From assembly GCA_027886185.1 (NCBI GenBank), contig WOAB01000583.1:1550001-1614000 (forward strand): a DNA stretch of 64,000 bases, read 5' to 3'. This document shows, one piece after another, positions 21,157 to 33,141 of this stretch. Each line of letters starts with the position of its first letter. Position 1 is the first letter of the stretch. The stretch comes from Rheum nobile. Taxonomy: Eukaryota; Streptophyta; Magnoliopsida; Caryophyllales; Polygonaceae. A program made the position numbers and the translations under genes. The notes under the pieces were generated by a model. That model had not been told where the DNA came from, did no database searches, and saw only the letters and a list, made by a program, of their open reading frames with translations.

Positions 21157-24100
21157 ATGACTATTGACCCACCTACCAACTCTGAAGAACCACGTCTCGA
21201 AGACGAAACCCAAACCGCAGGGAACACGACCGAAAATCCTACTCTAACCCAGTTCCAAGAACTTTCCCAGAAAATGGCCACCCTACAAGAGGAACTAGCC
21301 CAGCAACGCCAAAAGACCGAAGCCCTAGCCGCTTTGTCAACCCAATCCGAAGCCGAGATCGCACAACTAACCCGTGAAAATGAGTCTCTTAAGTCGTAGG
21401 TACAATCAATGGCTTCGGGATCTAGGAGTATGCCCATCCACAACAACGTCCGAACACGCCTCGACATGGACAACGTCGAGCCAACGCCCATGGGCATGCG
21501 ACGATCCGAATACGCAGAGGGTACATCTTGAACTCCTATTGCCCATCCATTTTCGACTAACCATGTCACTTTTTCCACACCGATCGGGTCGGCAGGGGCC
21601 TGAATCGACGAACCACAGGTTACCAATCCACCAGACGTCCTGGCTCTCTTCCAGCAGACGCTCGACCAACACATGAAGATGATCGACGATCACTTCAACA
21701 GGCTTCCAGGAGTCCCACAGCCAATCGAGAGGGAAACGACCGACGGATTCAAAGAATCCCCGTTCATTGAAGAAATCACCAGGGTCGAGATCCCCAAGAA
21801 GTTTCATCTTCCCAGCATGGCGACATTCGACGGCACCAGCGAACCAGATGACCATATTTCTATATATAAACAAAAATTAATGGCTGCATCTGTTTCAAGG
21901 GAGAACCGCGAGGCCGTCATGTGCAAAAGCTTTGGCACGACCCTCGCAAGTTCCGCACTAACTTGGTTTATGCGTTTGCCTCAGGGAACGATTACATCGT
22001 TTGCGGATCTGGTCAACTCCTTCAAAAGTCAATTCGCCAGTAGTCGGAGGCTCGAAAAGCAGCCAAGTGACCTCTACCGAGTCACACAAAGGTATAACGA
22101 ACCTCTCATGAATTATCTCAACAGGTACAATAAGGAGAAAGTGGCGATCCCCCACTGCGACGTCACAACCTCCATCGAAGCCTTCAGACAAGGACTGATC
22201 AAAGACAACAACCTTTACGACGAAATTACCAAGTACCCATGCAAAAGTTTCGAAGACGTCCAGGCCAAGACCATGGCCGAGGTAAGATTGGAAGAGGACC
22301 GCGAGTTGCGTAAATCCTCACGTGGATCCGATCCACCCGATCGAAAAAATCCCTTCGACAACCGTCGAGACAGGCGTCCTCATCCCTATTCTCGTAATCG
22401 AAACGAACCAAATCAGGTAAACTCTTTCCAAGACAGGTCACAAGATTGGAGAGACGGTCCGGCGTTGCCTCCTAGAGTCCAATCTTATAACTTTAACGTT
22501 TCCATGTCGGAGCTCGTCAAGAGTTTCGACAAATATGGAAAAGAGGTAAGATGGCCCCGAAAGAGCGACCGACCGGACGTCAAGAAGGACATGAGCCGAT
22601 GGTGTGAATTCCATGGCGACCACGGGCATTCGACCGACGAGTGCATCGCCTTGCGAAAGGAGGTCGCTAGGCTGCTCTCACAGGGGCTCCTGCGCGACGT
22701 AATCTCGGAACGGGCAAAAGCTGCCATGGAACGACGAGACCAGGTAAAACAGAACAAACCCCCATCTCCCATTCATACAAAAATTGTCAACACTATTTCA
22801 GGTGGATCGGACATATGTGGAAACACATACTCCGCGGCTAAGCGGCACACCAAGGAAAGCAAGGGCGACAAGCCCGAACCATCAGAATTCAAGCTAAAGA
22901 AGACTTCCAACCTTCCGACGGTCACATTCGACGAGTCCGACTCCGACGGGTCGGATAGGCACCACGATGGTCTGGTAATCTCTTTATCCATTGGTAATTG
23001 CTTAATACGGAGAGTACTAATCGATACAGGGAGTTCGACCAACCTCTTGACCCTTGACGCTCTTAAAGAAATGGGCCTAACTGAGAACGACCTAATCAAG
23101 AAGTCGACCCCACTGGTCGGGTTTAGCGGTGAGGTCAAGCATACGGCTGGCGAAATCATTCTAACCACATACGCTGGAGGAATCAACCAACAGGTGAAAT
23201 TCCTAGTCCTAGACTGTCCGTCTCCCTATAATTGTATTCTTGGCAGGCCATGGATACACGCTATGAAGGCAGTACCTTCAACATATCATCAAGTCATCAA
23301 ATTCCCCACTGAGTGGGGAGTCCGAGAAATCAAAGGAGATCAAAGGACCGCTAAGGAGTGCTACGTCGCTTCTATGAAGAGGGCAGTAAAAAACAAGACC
23401 GCATAGCAACCACAGAGCGGCGAAGGACCTAGTCGATACGCCGAACCAGAAATGGAAAAACTCGACGAGATCGCACTAGATCCTTCAAAGCCAGATCAAA
23501 CGGTAAGGGTCGGGTCGGACTTGGACGACTCGACCAGACAACAACTCCTTGATTTTCTCAGGACTAATGCCGACTATTTTGCATGGTCGCATGAAGATAT
23601 GGTCGGAATATCTCCAAACATTATTACTCATAAATTAAATGTGGATCCATCTCATCCTCCTGTCAAGCAAAAACGCAGGAAGTTCGCCCCCGAGCGGAAC
23701 AAGATAATCGACGACGAAGTCAAAAGCTTATTGGAAACAAGAAAAATAAGAGAGGTCCACTACCCTGAATGGGTAGCCAACGTGGTCGTAGTCCAGAAGA
23801 AGAATGGAAAATGGAGAGTCTGCATCGACTTCACAGATCTCAACAAAGCTTGTCCCAAGGACTCATTCCCACTACCCCACATCGATGCCATGGTCGACGC
23901 AACGGCGGGACATGAAATGCTTACCTTCATGGACGCCTTCAGTGGCTACAATCAAATCCTCATAGAACCCGACGATCAAGAAAAAACAGCATTCGTCACT
24001 AACCAAAGTATCTATTGCTATAAAGTAATGCCGTTCGGTCTTAAAAATGCAGGGGCTACGTATCAACGACTAGTCAACAAAATGTTCAAAGACCAGATTG

Positions 24101-26748
24101 GGGACACGATGGAAGTCTACATAGACGACATGTTGGTCAAGTCGAAAAAGAAAGAAGATCATATCGACCATCTACGCGACAGCTTCGAGGTGCTCAAAAG
24201 GTACAACATGAAACTAAACCCTACTAAATGCTCATTCGGAGTGTCCTCATGGAAGTTCTTAGGGTACATGGTGACACAAAGAGGAATAGAAGCTAGCCCA
24301 GAACAGATCAAGGCTCTCATCAACCTTCGATCCTCCCGATGCGTCAAAGACGTACAGAAGCTTACAGGTTGGATAACAGCTCTGAATAGATTCATCTCCA
24401 AATCATCCGACAAATGCAAACCCTTCCACGACGCTCTTAAGAAGAACTAGTCCTTTCAATGGACGGGAGAACACGAAGCAACGTTCTAGAACTTAAAAGA
24501 GTACCTGGCCAGTCCCATTTTGCTGACCAAACCTAAAGGCGACGAGCCCTTATTTCTATATCTTGCAGTGTCAGAATCAGCCGTAAGCGCAGTATTGGTC
24601 AGAGAAGAAGATGGCAAGCAGTCACCGATATACTACGTCAGTCGGACGCTGCTGCCAGCCGAAACGAGGTATTCATCACTTGAAAAGCTCGTACTATCAT
24701 TGGTAATGGCTTCGAACAAACTCAAACCGTATTTCGAATTCCATACTATTACTGTTCGCACTAATCATCCCATGAGAGCTATCATGAGGAAACCTGAGTT
24801 CACATGATGAATGACTAAATGGGATATACACCTCAGTGGTTACGACATCGAATACGAGCCCGGGACATCGTTCAAGTCGCAAGCCTTAGCCGACTTTGTG
24901 GCCGATTTCAGTCCGACCCTAGAGCAAGAAGCCACAAGAGAAGCGACGCAACTACTCGCCACGAATAAAACAGGCACATGGGAGCTCCACACAGATGGAG
25001 TGTCAAATGTCAGAGGATCGGGGCTAGGGGTCGTATTGAAATCGCCACAAGGGGACAAGATAGCTCAGGCCGTCAGATGTGAGTGGGACGCAACTAACAA
25101 CGAAGCTGAGTACGAAGCACTCATATTCCGACTCATCCTGGCTCGCGACCTAGGGGTCCGAGAGATCGAAGTCATTTGCGACTCCCTTCTAGTCGTGAAC
25201 CAGATGCAAGGGTCGTACAACGCCAAAGACGTCAGAATGATAGCCTACCTCGAAGTAGCAAAGAAGCTGATCGGACAATTCCAAGCATTCGACATCAGAC
25301 AGGTACCCAGGGATCTTAACTCCCAAGCTGACGCACTCGCCAACCTAGGGTCCGCCTTAGACCCGAAAGAATTTCCGTACATACCATTGGCCCACATCAT
25401 GACGCCAACCGTCCCAAGGACATCCGTAGAGTCAACAACACCGCTTGAAGAACTCATCGCCATGGAAATAGGCGACCGACCAGAAGAAGACATCGTCGAC
25501 ACCAATGACGACTAGATGCTGCCTTACATCAGATGGTTAAAAGACGGCATTCTGCCCGACGATAAGACAGAAGCAAAAAGGCTCAAGGTACAAGCAATCT
25601 CTTACGATATCATAGAAAACATCTTGTACAAAAGATCTGTTATAGGGCTACTCCTACAATGCCTCAAGACCCCAGAAGTCGGACGTATCTTGAAATCGTT
25701 ACACGAGGGAGAGTGTGGCAACCACACCGGCGGACGAAGCCTCTCGAGAAAAGCCCTACGAAACGGATACTATTGGCCAACGATGAACAAAGACGCTATG
25801 GAATACACCAAGAAGTGCGACGCCTGTCAGCGGCATGCACCCGTCCATCATCAACCATCAGAGCTCCTCCATCCGACTCTGGCTCCATGGCCCTTTATGA
25901 GGTGGGGAATGGACATTGTCGGGAAGCTTCCGCCCGCGTCGGGACAAAGAGTTTTCTTCCTTGCCATGACGGACTACTTTTCTAAATGGATCGAAGCATA
26001 AGCCTACAAAGAGGTACAAGATCAACATGTCATTTCATTCATAAAACGCAATATCTTGTGCAGATTTGGCGTCCCATCAGAAATCGTGTGCGACAATGGC
26101 TCCCAATTCATCAGTCATAAGACCCGAGCCTTCTACGACCAATGGAACATCAAATTGGTCACGTCTACACCTCGGTATCTGCAATCCAACGGACAGGCCG
26201 AATCCAGCAACAAAATCATTATCAACAACCTCAAGAAACGCCTCACTGGGGCTAAAGGCAAATGGGCAGACGAACTCCAACTCATTCTCTGGTCCGACAG
26301 GACCACTCCAAAGAATGCGACCGGACAATCACCTTTCTCTCTCGTCTACGGGAGTGAGGCGGTCATCCCGGCCGAGTTACTGGTTCCAACCGCTCATTGC
26401 AACCTTCAGACAAACGAGCAAAACGACATCGAACTAATCCACAACCTGGACACAGTGGACGAGATCAGAGAAAGAGCCCGAATCAGGATGATCAGATTTC
26501 AACAACAGGTCGCAAGGAGTTACAATAAGAACGTCCGGATCAAGGCATTCAAGGTCGGAGACTGGGTCCTAAGGAAAACTTTTCAGAATACCAAGAACCC
26601 ATCCGACGGAAAGCTAGCACCATAATGGGAAGGACCTTACTTAATCACCGAAGTCACCGGACAGGGAGCATACCAATTAGAAGACAAGGACGGACGACCG
26701 ATCCCGAGAAGTTGGAACGCAACACATCTAAAGCTATACCATTTCTGA
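21157..26748 (+). pseudogene. Tat gag-pol, single frame with 11 in-frame stops
   Basis: One frame runs from the ATG at 21157 to the TGA at 26746. Domains in order: coiled N-terminus; Gag core with ALTWFMRLPQGTITSFADL; a C-x2-H-x4-H-x4-C finger (CEFHGDHGHSTDEC); protease (LIDTGSSTNLL); RT with YIDDM; first RNase H; a second RNase H (LHTDG, NNEAEYEAL, ICDSLLV); integrase with an H-H-C-C finger (CDACQ) and the catalytic set MDIVG, CDNGSQF, GQAESSN. Stops lie at 21397, 21529, 21601, 23404, 24448, 24487, 24805, 24808, 25513, 25999 and 26623. Most fit C-to-T or G-to-A changes from CAG, CGA or TGG. No frameshift was found. Confidence 0.9.
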
Positions 26749-27381
26749 ACCAACGAGGTAAAAACATCACACAATTTTATACATTGCTATCTATCGCATA
26801 TACATCGCTATCTTCTTTTACATGTTATCACCTGACACTAAGCGAGGACTTCCTCCTCACAAAAACACAAATGCATAACAACATTTACATTGGATCCAGT
26901 CATCCGCAAAAAGCGCTCACATTACATTATACGATCGATCGGAACACGGGGAGATGACAACACAGGCACGTCGGCACACCGCCTGCCTTACACAAAACAT
27001 AAGGTACAACACCTTATTACATTTACGCAATAAAACATATTGCTTACCTCCCCGGCATACAGTCATGACTAACACACATACGAACATTCACAGGCCTGTT
27101 CTACACACATACATACGGGGAGCCCCACTCGACGGAGCACACGGGCGAAACCGACACATCAAACACAAAACGTCATCGACAGTTCTCTTGAACGTCTGAC
27201 GACATGTACAAAACAAGCAAACGTACGATCTTATATGTAAAGACAAATTGCATTAAATAAAAGTACTAGCATTTTTATACAAATATGCGACCCGCGATGG
27301 TGGACGGGTCGCCAAAACACATAATATTCAAACCCACACACAGGTGGGGCAAACGAAGTCAAAATACGCAAAGAAAACAAA
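26749..27381 (+). other. Region between Tat pol and the antisense gene
   Basis: AT- and ACA-rich sequence after the pol stop. No convincing ORF is seen on either strand. It may hold the 3' end of the antisense transcript. Confidence 0.5.
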
Positions 27382-29283
27382 TCAGGCGTCGGGGACAACG
27401 GTGTTACCTTCGGCAGGGGCTGGCTCCAGAGAGGCTACCTCGTCAGTCGGCTTGACATCGCCAGAGTGGGCCTCGTCCTCGTCGATGCCCTCATCCACGA
27501 CTTCTTCTCCGACGCCGGCCAAGCAAAACAGCTCCTGACCAGGATCGCCATTTGGGAACATGGAGTCCAAGGTCTCCTTCTCTGCCTTCAGATCCCAGAG
27601 CTCATGCTTGCCTTCGTTGAACTCTTCGATCATCTCGATGCGCGACTTCACCGCATAAAAGGCCCCAACGTCACCAGCAATCTGGCCATCCGCAATCCGA
27701 GCCCGCTTCACCTCTTCCTCAACGCCTGACCGGCACTCTTCAAACTCCTTCCGACATGTGACCAACTCCCCTTGACAGCTTTTTAACTCCCTGGTGAGGC
27801 GACACTCAATCTCACGGCAACGACTCTCCGCTTCCTCCAGCTTGGTCCTCAAGGACGCAAGGTCGGACTCTGACCTAGCAACCCTGTCCTCAGCCTTAAC
27901 GACCATTGCCTTGACACCGGAGTATGCCCCCAAGAGGTACTGGAAAGACTGAAGTCTCACACAATAGCACGACACATAATCAGAAAACCCGGTCGAACGA
28001 AAGAAAAAGAAAAGAGCACAAACAAAAGGCAACTCACCCTCCACGCGGAGCACCCCGCTTCACCAATGCAATCAAGAGGGGAGACGTCATCGACCTCCGA
28101 CTTCAAAGTCGGGTCCTGAGCGCGAAAAAGGTCGGCGATCGATTGTCCGACGGCACCGATCTTGTCGATCCCCTCGGCTGTCGCCTCCTTCTTCCTAGGG
28201 ACCTCCTCCACCTTGACGTCTTCAGGGCGAGCGCTCGCCTTCCTCTTGGAGCCAGATTTGACTAGAGCCGTCAGATCCACCAGAGCCGGTTTGCTCGATG
28301 CGGCTTTGGTCGCCGCCTTCCTTTGCTCGATCAGGCCTTTCCCTGACATTACCCTCAGACGAGCACTGGTTCGACCACCAGGGGAACCTGACACGACAAA
28401 ACAACAAAAAAGGAGAAATCCTAAAATACACGACAAAATGAAAAACAGTAAAGGACTCCTAGAGCTGAGAGTCTACCTTTTGTGCGAGACGATGAAACAG
28501 TCGACATGACTTCCAGACCAGAAGGGGATGCTGACAACAGATTGACGTTGGTAAAACTCCTCTCCGACGCTGGGACAACTAGGACAATCTTGGACAAACC
28601 ATCCGATCGACTGCTCACTTCCAAATCTTCTGGTTCGGGAACTACAAAAAAAAAGTTAAGACGCATAAAACAAGCAAAAGGGAAGACAAATACGTACTCT
28701 CAACTCGCCACTCCGTCAATAAGAACAGACATTCCCCCTCCCTCTCCAGAGAAGAACGATCGACAAAAAAGAACTTCGACCCCCATCTGCGGTCGTTGAC
28801 ATCCAGATTCTGCACCAAAGGCTTCCGACCATGTCGGATACGCAACTGAACGCGAGAGGAACTCTTCGATCCAATGAAGTAGTTATACCACAGAGCGTCA
28901 AAATCAAAATCGGCCCCAGATCGAACATTTACAAGGTCCAAGACCCTTAGAACTCTCCACGTCTGAGGCATTACTTGGCATGGCGCCAACGCCAGAGTAG
29001 CTAAAAAATCCCTAACAAGGGGAGAAAAAGGAAATTTATGTCATATTCGAAACGGGTACGCATAAAAACAAACCCATCCTTCATAACGAGCATCAACCCT
29101 CTCATCTGGATGAGGTAACCTAGCGATCGTCTCTGGGGGAAAGCCCCCAACTTGAAGAATCTGATCCAGTTCTGCCTGAGACAAAGTGCTAGTCAGCGCA
29201 TCCGATTCCTTCAAGATGAAACGAGGAGGAGCTTCGCCTTCATGTGGATCAGAAAGAGTCTTCGACAACTCGGAAGTCTCGCT
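27382..29283 (-). pseudogene. Antisense four-exon gene of the Tat element (aORF)
   Basis: Minus-strand model: exon 1 29283-28698, exon 2 28641-28477, exon 3 28387-28038, exon 4 27948-27382. Introns of 56, 89 and 89 bp all have GT-AG ends (donors GTACGT, GTAGAC and GTGAGT). The exons join into 555 codons plus stop with phases that match, and a single TGA at 29043-29041. Exon 1 (GWVCFYAYPFRI, FPFSPLVRDFLATLALAP, CQVMPQTWRVL) resembles the plant 'putative gypsy type transposon' domain (Pfam PF04195). Exon 3 is Lys/Glu-rich. Exon 4 looks like a coiled coil (SLRTKLEEAESRCREIE...) and ends in an acidic tail. Tat elements are known to carry an antisense ORF here. Its function is not established. Confidence 0.75.
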
Positions 29284-29604
29284 AGAAACCATTTCTAGAA
29301 TGGAAAGAGAGGGGAATCGAAGAGCTATGACTAGAGAAATCAGAAAGTTATGGCGAGAGAGACCGAGAAGCTTACCAGAAGAAGCTTGCAAAGGAAGATG
29401 AGATGAAGACTAATCGATTCCCTCTGCTCTGAATTTATGGAGGGAAGTGAAGATTTGCAGAGGCGTCGCATCATGCCCCGATCACACGCCACGTAGCCCT
29501 GAACAAACGCGCCAAAAAAGGATGGTGGAGATCGTGTTTACGGAAGTTGCCTCGGATTCCACTTTCCTTGCTTAAACCGAAAGCCCAATGCAACTTGGGG
29601 CTAT
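29284..29604 (+). other. Sequence between the antisense gene and the Tat 3' LTR
   Basis: Contains an upstream in-frame extension of the antisense ORF to 29391 (MQASSGKLLG...), so the true start may be there. It also holds the PPT (CAACTTGGGGCTAT, 29591-29604). A promoter for the antisense gene would have to be here or in the LTR; no clear TATA box was recognised. Confidence 0.5.
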
Positions 29605-30274
29605 TGTTGGGCCTGGCTTCCCCTGGGAGAACGTGTCGAGTAAATCAAGCCCAAGTCCACGATAGATCAAAAGAACAAGGGAAAAGCCCATAGGAGGCGA
29701 CGAGACTTCTCTGGTCGAATGCCCTCCGACAAGATTGCAAGAATCTCGCCATACATTAAATGCCCAGATCACGCAACGGCCATAACATTCAAGCCACCGT
29801 AATTACAATGATTTAATGGCATAATCCCCGCCATTACTCTCAGCATTGAAGATAAAGTATACGATCAAGACATAACGGTAAGAGGAGCAAAAAGACTTAC
29901 CATATTTGGACGAAGAGAAAGATAAGAAGGAGAAAAACACAAATTACGCGACACACAAGCATTCTTGCTCAGAAATACATCAGAACAACATATTTGCTCC
30001 GAGCTTAGCTCTCCGAGAGTCGTCCACATTGATTCGTCACCGGTCGTAACCTGAAAACCACCGGTCGAGTCCTATCCGATCTCCTGTCTTACTACGATAA
30101 GTTGTATCTCGATTCGATCCGATTAACACGACATCTAATAAAATCATCTCGCTATTCTACATTTATTCTTTGTTTGCCTATTATTTATTTGGTTTGGATT
30201 GTTTTCTATCACCCGATCGACTAGTTACCCTGTCTAAGGCGATTTAGGTCATCCGATCTTTTCGCCCCAAAACA
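29605..30274 (+). repeat. 3' LTR of the Tat element
   Basis: 670 bp, very similar to the 5' LTR apart from the missing 21-bp repeat and scattered substitutions. Confidence 0.92.
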
Positions 30275-30279
30275 GAGAG

Positions 30280-31620
30280 CAAGTAAAGTTCTGGAGCTAG
30301 TGCATTCTAATATTTGTGGCCCCATAAAGCCATCTTCTAATGGAGGTAAAAGATATGTAATTACTTTTACTGATGATTTTTCCAGAAAACGTGGGTTCAT
30401 TTCTTACAGGAAAAATCAGAAGCATTTACTGCTTTCAAAAGCTTCAAAGCTCTGGTGGAAAATGAAGCAGAAAGATCCATCAAAACACTTAGAACAGATC
30501 GGGGTGGTGAGTACTGCTCAAAGGAGTTTGAAGCATTTTGTGAAGAGAAATAGATTCGAAGAGAGCTTACAGCTGCATATACACCGCAGCAAAACGGTGT
30601 TTCTGAGAGGAAGAACAGAACAATCCTCAACATGGTGAGAAGCTTGTTGATAAGAGGCAAAGTCCCAAAGAATTTCTGGCCGGAAGCGATAAATTGAAGT
30701 GTTTATGTTCTGAATAGAAGCCCAACCTTTGATGTGCAGAATATGACACCAGAAGAAGCCTGGAGTGGTAGAAAACCAGCAGTAGATCACTTTCGGATTT
30801 TTGGCTGCATTGCATATGCTTATGTTCCTGATGTCAAGAGGAAGAAGCTTGATGACAAGGCTGAGAAGTGTGTCTTTCTTGGAGTAAGTGAGATATCAAA
30901 GGCATACAAGTTATACAATCCACTCACAAAGAAGATTGTGACCAGCAGAGATGTGACATTTGATGAAGAAAACACTTGGGATTGGAATAGGCAGCAGCCT
31001 ACCCAAGTCGTCTATGACAGTGACGCTGAAAGTTCAGCAAATGTCAGCCAGCGAGAAGAAAATGTCAGCCAGCCAGAAGAAAATGTCGGTCCAAGCACAA
31101 TAATTGTCAGTCCGACAACAACAAATGTCAGTCCGACAATTGCCCAGCCTAATCCAGCAGAAACTCAATTTATTCGGCGTGTCAGAAGGAGGCCGAATTG
31201 GATGGGAGATTTTGAGGTAACTGGATTAAATGATCAGTCTACTTACGTTGCTTTGTTTGATGATTGTGATCCTACAAGTTTTGAAAGTGCTGTCAAAGAA
31301 GAAAAATGGCAAAAGGCCATGGATGCTGAGATTGATGCTATTGAAAGAAATGACACATGGGAGTTGTACAATCTACCAGAAGGTCACAAGACCATTGGTG
31401 TGAAGTGGGTCTTCAAGACAAAGCTGAAAGAGAACGGAGAAGTTGACAAGTACAAAGCTCGCTTGGTAGCAAAGGGATACACGCAAGAGTATGGGGTTGA
31501 CTATACAGAAGTATTTCCCCCGGTGGCAAGGCATGAGACAATCAGATTGGTGGTTGCATTGGCTGCTCGGAATTCTTGGCAAATTTTCCAGCTTGATGTC
31601 AAATCAGCTTTCTTACATGG
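30280..31620 (+). pseudogene. Copia-A integrase and start of reverse transcriptase
   Basis: Integrase core: LVHSNICGPIKPSSNGGKRY, TDRGGEY and NGVSERKNR. The first catalytic Asp of the DDE triad is Asn here (LVHSN for the usual LVHSD). A 1-bp deletion near 30389 breaks DFSRKTW, and stops occur at about 30551 (TAG) and 30696 (TGA). The C-terminal region (FGCIAYAYVPD, KLDDKAEKCVFLG) and a Ser/Gln-rich linker follow. RT then begins (TIGVKWVFKTKL, LVAKGYTQEYGVDYTEVFPP, FQLDVKSAFLHG) and is cut after the codons for LHG by Athila-A. Confidence 0.9.
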
Positions 31621-33059
31621 TGATCAGCGCTACTTTGTAGGGTTTAACTAAGAGTTGTTACCGGTGTTTTGGATACCATTTGGAGATGTTTAGAGCACAA
31701 CTATGGAGAATGGAGTTGAGAAGTAGAAGTGTAGATATGGTGGTTTGGAGAAGCTTAAACGAAGACATTAAAAAGATGGAAAGAGAACCACTTGAGAAGA
31801 CCGAGGAGAGGACGAAGTTAGAAGAGAAGAGGAGCAGCATAGTCCAAACCGCGATCACGGGCGAGCAGTAGGCATGGTCGCGGATAAGTCGAGAGCAAAG
31901 GATCAGAAACGGAATTTTCCACGACCGCGGAAATTCATCCGCGATGGCGGAATTGTGCATCAGCGTGCCGCGGCGGGAGTTAATCCGAAGTTCACGTTTA
32001 TATTATTTCCCTTTTATTTTATTTTATTTATTTCGTTTGCATTATTTTAGTTTCCTTTTAAGATTAGACTTGTTATCTTTTTAGCATTAGGTTTGGTTTT
32101 TAGGTTATTTAACCTAATTTCCATAGCAGCCTTTTCATTATTCAGTTTTCATTCTACGTATTATTTTCCTTCAGAGTTTGTGGCTTCGAAGACTATGAGG
32201 AGCTAAGCACCCTTTGCTTAGTCCGACAATTGAATCCTTGGTTTGAATTTGATTGTGAGATTATTCCTTTACTCTATCCTTGAATGTTATTGATTTTCTT
32301 ATGCTTCATTCCATTGAGTTATATTGATTTCTCTAGATTAGCTACCTAGTTTTATTGGTATTATTCATACTGCAAGATTAGGGTTTTGAACTCTATTGGT
32401 TGATCTAGTTCATCAATTGTTGTGATTAGTATTATTAATATTGGTTTCCCTAGCGTGACAAACTAGTTGAGATTGATATTATCTATAGTGCTAGTTTCTC
32501 TAATCTGGTCATCTTGTTGAGATTAATATTGTTCATCTCTAATTCAGAGTAGCAACCACGATTTACTAGAACGAGTTGTGAATGCTTATTGTGAAGAGAA
32601 TTGATTGCATGTCGAGTACTGACGAGTTGTTAAGTATTGCATGAGCCTATCTATTCATGAGTATAATGCTGCTGTTAGATTTATCTTGATAGTTTCTTGA
32701 TTGTTTAATAGTTAGGGTTATCAGGACTAGTTGGACTGATAACTATTTCAAAACAGGGATTAGGACATTCATGAGGATTGAGGACTAGGAATAATCAATG
32801 ATCAATCAACCAAACTAAAGGTAGATATTTGTTTGGCTAAGTGTTTTTCCCTAATTGATTACAAGTCTTTGCTTTTGTTTCATTTGTTTACTTGTTTAAA
32901 GACAACCAACCAATCCCCCCCTTTGTTACTATTGCATGCAAATTGACATAAAGAAAGACAACTCCTCCCTATGGGATTCGACCCTTGCTTGCCTATTCTA
33001 CTAGTTTAGGTTTTTAAGGATTTTACTTTGATTGGGCACACGACTTTAGCCTCTTATCA
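31621..33059 (+). repeat. 5' LTR of Athila-A
   Basis: 1439 bp, TGATCAGCGC...GCCTCTTATCA. Decayed palindromes lie at 31918-31951 and the U5 motif GGGATTCGACCCTTGCTTG at 32973. Confidence 0.88.
31918..31951. repeat. Decayed palindrome pair in the Athila-A 5' LTR
   Basis: TCCACGACCGCGGA and TCCGCGATGGCGGA, 20 bp start to start with AATTCA between. The 3' LTR counterpart at 45458-45491 has two perfectly formed arms. Confidence 0.85.
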
Positions 33060-33061
33060 AA

Positions 33062-33080
33062 TTGGCGCCGTTGTCGAGGA
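33062..33080 (+). other. Primer binding site of Athila-A (tRNA-Asp type)
   Basis: TTGGCGCCGTTGTCGAGGA, a slightly decayed tRNA-Asp complement two bases after the LTR. Confidence 0.8.
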
Positions 33081-33141
33081 GGCAAGATTTGTTTTTTCTT
33101 TGTGTGTGTTTGTGTGCCAATTTTTTGTGTGGACCTATCTT

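Larger units (their letters stand above)
20411..30274 (+). mobile_element. Tat-lineage Gypsy element with an antisense spliced gene
   Basis: 9.9 kb, TSD GAGAG (20406-20410 and 30275-30279). The order is 5' LTR, PBS, gag-pol with a second RNase H domain, a long 3' region holding a minus-strand gene, PPT and 3' LTR. The extra RNase H after the usual RT-RNase H, and the antisense ORF, are known traits of the Tat lineage (for example Retand). Confidence 0.93.

Noticed and set aside
21048..21873. Minus-strand ORFs of 155-208 codons over Tat gag
   Set aside because: Antisense to the gag frame; no exon structure or recognised motif, unlike the antisense gene at 27382-29283.
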